Shown here one piece after another: positions 61,228-64,000 of a DNA stretch of 64,000 nucleotides. Origin of the DNA: Mycolicibacterium flavescens (GTDB lineage Bacteria; Actinomycetota; Actinomycetes; Mycobacteriales; Mycobacteriaceae). A program made the position numbers and the translations under genes. Location: NCBI RefSeq assembly GCF_001722335.1, contig NZ_MIHA01000012.1, forward strand, positions 1 to 64,000, read 5' to 3'. Within the stretch, counting starts at the first letter, position 1, and the number at the start of each line of letters is the position of its first letter. Below the pieces are notes generated by a model, which worked only from the letters and a program-made list of their open reading frames with translations, was not told the origin of the DNA and made no database searches.

Positions 61228-61963
61228 ATCCGGCGCCGCGCAACGTGTGGATCATCGGCTCGCGGCCACTGTCGATCTTCTTGCGCAGATACGAGACGTA
61301 CAGCTCGACGATGTTGGACCGGCCGCCGAAGTCGTAGCTCCACACCCGGTCGAGGATCTGCGCCTTGCTCAGCACCCGCTTGGAGTTGCGCATCATGAAC
61401 CGCAGCAACTCGAACTCGGTGGCGGTCAACGTGATCAGGTCTCCCCCGCGGGTCACCTCGTGGCTGTCCTCGTCGAGCACCAGATCACCGACGACGATCT
61501 TGGTGCCACCCGATTCGCTGGCCACCCCGGTCCGCCGCAGCAGTGCCCGCAGGCGCAGCACCACCTCTTCGATGCTGAACGGTTTGGTGACGTAGTCGTC
61601 GCCGCCGGCGGTCAACCCGGCGATCCGGTCCTCCACCGAGTCCTTGGCGGTCAGCAGCAGCAGGGGCAGACCGGGGATCTGTTCGCGCAGCCGGCGCAGC
61701 ACGTCGAGCCCGCTCATGTCCGGCAACATGACGTCGAGCACGACGACGTCGGGCGGAGTCTCCCGAGCCGACGCGATGGCGCTTGCCCCGTCGCCCGCGG
61801 TAGCGATCTCCCAGCCTTCGTACCGCAGCGCCATCGATACCAGTTCGGCGAGCACGGGTTCGTCGTCGACGACGAGCACGTGGATCGGCTTGCCGTCGGC
61901 GCGGCGCATCACCACACGCGCGGAGTCCTGCTCGCTCACGCCGGGAGATTGGGAGGGAGCCAC
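61205..61963 (-). CDS. OmpR/PhoB-type response regulator (TrcR-like)
   Basis: The 252-aa regulator has a receiver domain with acidic residues in VLVVDDEP, phosphorylation site D77 in VVVLDVMLPDMSG and K in YVTKPFS. The C-terminal winged helix (about 155-250) has TATEFELLRFMMRNSKRVLS and SNIVELYVSYLRKKID. The GTG at 61963 with GGAG four bases upstream was chosen; the upstream frame is Cys-rich and unlikely. First gene of the glycosyltransferase operon and divergent from the small membrane protein at 62095. Confidence 0.93.
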   Translation of the reverse strand: MAPSQSPGVSEQDSARVVMRRADGKPIHVLVVDDEPVLAELVSMALRYEGWEIATAGDGASAIASARETPPDVVVLDVMLPDMSGLDVLRRLREQIPGLPLLLLTAKDSVEDRIAGLTAGGDDYVTKPFSIEEVVLRLRALLRRTGVASESGGTKIVVGDLVLDEDSHEVTRGGDLITLTATEFELLRFMMRNSKRVLSKAQILDRVWSYDFGGRSNIVELYVSYLRKKIDSGREPMIHTLRGAGYVLKPAR

Positions 61964-62094
61964 GACTCCATTATTGGCGGAGCGATGGGCCGGACCTGTG
62001 CGCTTCCTATGCGCAGGCTGTGAAAGGGTCGCGCACATCGAGCGCTGACCGGTCGCACAGCCCGCACACATCTACCCGGTTCACAGTGGACGCC

Positions 62095-62559
62095 ATGACG
62101 TCGACCTGGGGAGCACCTGTTCCGGACCAGCCCCGCTGGGGTTGGCGCGAAACCGTCGTCGCCGTCGGTGTCGCGGCGGTGATCGCCGGCGCCGGTGGCG
62201 CCGCGATTCACGCCGCCACCGACAGCAGCGCGGCATTTCACCCGGGTGGACCCGGTTCCGGCGGCCCGCCTGGCGCGTTCGGCGGCGGTCCACCGCCCGG
62301 GATGTGCGCCCCGGGGTTGCACGGCGAGTTCGTCACCGGCGAGGCGGCGACCGGCTTCGTCACCGCACTGAGCCAGACGGGAACGGTCACCGCGGCCTCG
62401 CCGACGTCGATCACGATCCGCAGCGCCGACGGCTTCACGCAGACCTACACGCTGCCCGCGGACCACGCACCCGTCGCGGTCAACGACGAGGTGCAAGTCC
62501 GCGGTATCCGCACCGGCGACACGGCGCAGGCCAGCAGCGTCAGTATCGAACGGCGCTGA
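62095..62559 (+). CDS. Exported or anchored DUF5666-like protein
   Basis: A 154-aa protein with one membrane helix (about 19-42, VVAVGVAAVIAGAGGAAIHAA), then a Gly/Pro-rich linker (GGPPGAFGGGPPPG). A beta-rich C-terminal domain, TGFVTALSQTGTVTAAS to DEVQVRGIRTGDTAQASSV, has the repeated T-V/I strand pattern of DUF5666. ATG at 62095; an in-frame GTG lies 9 bp earlier. It is divergent from the response regulator (131 bp between starts), hence a likely target. It is convergent with the small gene at 62562. Confidence 0.78.
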   Translation: MTSTWGAPVPDQPRWGWRETVVAVGVAAVIAGAGGAAIHAATDSSAAFHPGGPGSGGPPGAFGGGPPPGMCAPGLHGEFVTGEAATGFVTALSQTGTVTAASPTSITIRSADGFTQTYTLPADHAPVAVNDEVQVRGIRTGDTAQASSVSIERR

Positions 62560-62561
62560 CG

Positions 62562-62798
62562 CTACGGCGTCGGCGCGGGTTCGGCGGTCACCTCGGGGGT
62601 GGCCACCGGCGTCTCGACCTCCGTCGCCGCCGTGGTCGACGTGGTGGTCTCGGGCAACGTCATCGTCGGTTCCTCGTCCTGGCTGAGGACCTGCGCCGGT
62701 GCCGGCTGCGGCGCCTCGGCCAGAACGGCGCCCAGCGCGCCCATCGCGACCACGGCGCCGACACCGACGCCACCGGCGACCAGTTTCATGTTCAGCAT
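62562..62798 (-). CDS. Small exported Thr/Pro-rich protein
   Basis: A 78-aa protein with signal peptide or anchor MKLVAGGVGVGAVVAMGALGA (about 4-28), then a tail rich in Thr, Pro, Glu and Val (TMTLPETTTSTTAATEV). ATG at 62798, with an in-frame ATG at 62789. It is one of three adjacent small exported proteins of similar plan on this strand. The Thr/Pro tail is of the kind that actinobacterial exported glycosyltransferases O-glycosylate. No family recognised. Confidence 0.65.
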   Translation of the reverse strand: MLNMKLVAGGVGVGAVVAMGALGAVLAEAPQPAPAQVLSQDEEPTMTLPETTTSTTAATEVETPVATPEVTAEPAPTP

Positions 62799-62812
62799 CG
62801 TCTCTGCCCCGT

Positions 62813-63073
62813 TCAGCCGACTTCGGCGGTCGTGATCGTGGACGGCGGCGTGGTGATCGGCGGCGTCGCGGCCGTCGTCTCCGGTGCCTCCGGCGCCACC
62901 GTCTCGGTGACCGTCTCTCCGGTGGTGATCTCCGAGGTCGTCACCGGGCCCGGGGGCACCGGCTCTTCCTCCTCCTGCGCGGCGGTCGTCGACGCGACCG
63001 AGAACGCGCCCATCGCCAGCAGGGCGCTCGCGCCGACGGACGCCGACAACAGCTTCATCCGCTTCGAATTCAC
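62813..63073 (-). CDS. Small exported Thr/Pro-rich protein
   Basis: An 86-aa protein with hydrophobic segment MKLLSASVGASALLAMGAF, cleavage near TTAAQE, then an acidic Thr/Pro-rich tail (TTSEITTGETVTETV). Its N-terminus resembles the next small gene (MKL-A-VG...AMGA), suggesting duplication. GTG at 63073 has GGAG eight bases upstream; ATG at 63058 is the alternative. It precedes the gene at 62562 by 14 bp. Confidence 0.65.
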   Translation of the reverse strand: MNSKRMKLLSASVGASALLAMGAFSVASTTAAQEEEEPVPPGPVTTSEITTGETVTETVAPEAPETTAATPPITTPPSTITTAEVG

Positions 63074-63204
63074 GTTGACCACTCCATTCGGTCTCTGCTG
63101 GCCGGCACCGAGCAAAGGCGTCGACCGTCAAACAGCGCTTCGGGGGTCCTCGTCGACCCTTACCGGTGCTGGATAACCGGACGGGCAGCAGCCGAAACGG
63201 ACGG

Positions 63205-63471
63205 CTACTTGGCGGCTTGTTCCTCCGACGGCAGCGCCGCCGGGCCCTTCCTGCCCGGTACCGCTACGCCGACCGCGGGCGCGTTCGGCGGCGTGGTCTG
63301 GGTGCTGGTGGCGCCGACGGTCATGTCCGACCTAGCGACCGGTGCACTCCCGGGGCTTTCGGCGCCGGCCGCGCCCACTGCGGCCAACACGATCAGACCC
63401 GATCCGCCGATTACTGCCGCGGCCGTCCTGACCGGATTTTTCGGGGTGGGTTCTGCCCTGTGACGTGCCAT
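63205..63471 (-). CDS. Small membrane-anchored or exported protein
   Basis: An 88-aa protein with a basic N-terminus (RHRAEPTPKNPVR) and a hydrophobic helix (about 17-36, TAAAVIGGSGLIVLAAVGAAG), then an Ala/Pro/Thr-rich tail (TQTTPPNAPAVGVAVPGRKG). ATG at 63471; an in-frame ATG at 63486 is possible. It is 131 bp upstream of the next small gene on this strand and divergent from the permease at 63649. No family recognised. Confidence 0.6.
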   Translation of the reverse strand: MARHRAEPTPKNPVRTAAAVIGGSGLIVLAAVGAAGAESPGSAPVARSDMTVGATSTQTTPPNAPAVGVAVPGRKGPAALPSEEQAAK

Positions 63472-63648
63472 GTTCTCGCATCCCATCCGTCGGTTCTCGT
63501 CGATCTCTTCACAAAACGCGACGAACCCGGCGGCCCGCTGAGCAGCGGCTGCGAGTTCGCCAGAGCCGTCGCCCACGCGCGTCGAGCAACCCGGCGGAAC
63601 CGACATCTCCTAACCTGAGCGCATGCAGCCGAGGCGCGGACCCATCGC

Positions 63649-64000
63649 ATGACGCGGTTCCTGATACGCCGGCTGGCGAACTATCTCGTGCTGCTGGCGC
63701 TGGCGTCGTTCCTGGTGTTCCTGCTGGCGTCGTCGCAGTTCAACCCGCTGGAAACCCTGGAGAGCCGCAACCCGCGCCCGCCGCAGGCCGTCATCGACGC
63801 CAAGCGCGTCGAACTCGGCCTGGACAAGCCGGTGCTGCAGCAGTACCTGAGCTGGGCCGGCGGAGCGGTGCGCGGTGACTTCGGGGTCACCATCGGCGGG
63901 CAACCGGTCAGCGAGGAACTGTGGCGCCGGGTCGGGGTGAGCCTGCGGCTGCTGGTGATCGGCTCGGTCCTCGGCACCGTGATCGGCGTGGTGGCCGGCG
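63649..64000 (+). CDS. oppB: Peptide ABC transporter permease, OppB/DppB family (partial)
   Basis: The first 117 residues are present; the gene runs off the right edge. It opens MTRFLIRRLANYLVLLALAS with TM1, followed by the conserved external loop LGLDKPVLQQYLSWAGGAVRGDFG and then WRRVGVSLRLLVIGS at the next helix, as in OppB/DppB. ATG at 63649 with GAGGCGCGGA upstream. M. tuberculosis has oppB (Rv1283c) divergent from the carbonic anhydrase; here the same pair is separated by the glycosylation block. Confidence 0.9.
   Translation, partial: MTRFLIRRLANYLVLLALASFLVFLLASSQFNPLETLESRNPRPPQAVIDAKRVELGLDKPVLQQYLSWAGGAVRGDFGVTIGGQPVSEELWRRVGVSLRLLVIGSVLGTVIGVVAG

Noticed and set aside
62562..63131. 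A single 189-codon minus-strand gene across both small exported genes
   Set aside because: The two separate starts each begin a signal peptide, one of them in a different frame; the long frame lacks any domain in its upstream half.

Overview
This window is mycobacterial chromosome, about two-thirds GC, most likely from a fast-growing Mycolicibacterium-type species. The evidence is gene content and order. A 16S rRNA start sits behind murA. A complete F1Fo ATP synthase operon includes the mycobacterial b-delta fusion subunit. Then come wecA, sua5, prmC, prfA, rpmE, rho, thrB, thrC, hom, lysA, argS and tRNA-Arg, and further on cysD/cysNC, a carbonic anhydrase and an oppB-like permease. From memory this is the order of M. 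tuberculosis Rv1283c to Rv1314c in mirror orientation, interrupted by two large accessory blocks. MurA has the mycobacterial Asp117. AtpE carries Met at position 63, a substitution linked to natural bedaquiline resistance in a few species.

Layout. 1-390: 5' end of an rrn operon with its promoter and NusA-binding leader. 390-2735: murA, a cobalamin adenosyltransferase and a DUF2550 protein. 2746-10663: the ATP synthase operon (atpI-like, B, E, F, FH, A, G, D, C), read leftward. 10900-15017: wecA to rpmE, with a terminator-like hairpin. 15171-17971: a Pro-rich membrane protein, and a FadD-type acyl-CoA ligase divergent from a TetR regulator across a palindrome. 18027-26774: rho and the aspartate-family operon argS-lysA-hom-thrC-thrB. 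26877: tRNA-Arg(CCG).

Accessory block 1 (27.0-48.6 kb) holds a low-GC orphan gene, a secreted serine hydrolase and three very large secreted proteins. One is a PQQ-type sugar dehydrogenase with PKD-like repeats. The other two are paralogues with a beta-propeller, cadherin/VCBS-like repeats and a C-terminal clan GH-A glycosidase domain. All three share one signal-peptide module and a short conserved element just before the start codon. The block also has two SDR enzymes, an LLM flavoprotein, a DUF4032 protein and a two-component system followed by a DUF4097-like protein. 48.6-53.3 kb is a sulfate-activation operon (cysD-cysNC-cysQ-hydrolase-Rrf2 regulator) with a dyad near its promoter, then a carbonic anhydrase across a repeat-rich intergenic region.

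Accessory block 2 (54.3-63.5 kb) is a six-gene leftward operon: OmpR-type regulator, sensor kinase, YkcB-like GT39, YkcC-like GT2-GtrA fusion, second GT39 and a His-rich exported peptide. Four small exported or anchored proteins lie beside it, at least three with Thr/Pro/Ala-rich tails. I read this as a regulated lipid-carrier-dependent glycosylation module. The window ends inside an oppB/dppB-type permease. No CRISPR array, integrase, transposase or prophage gene was seen.
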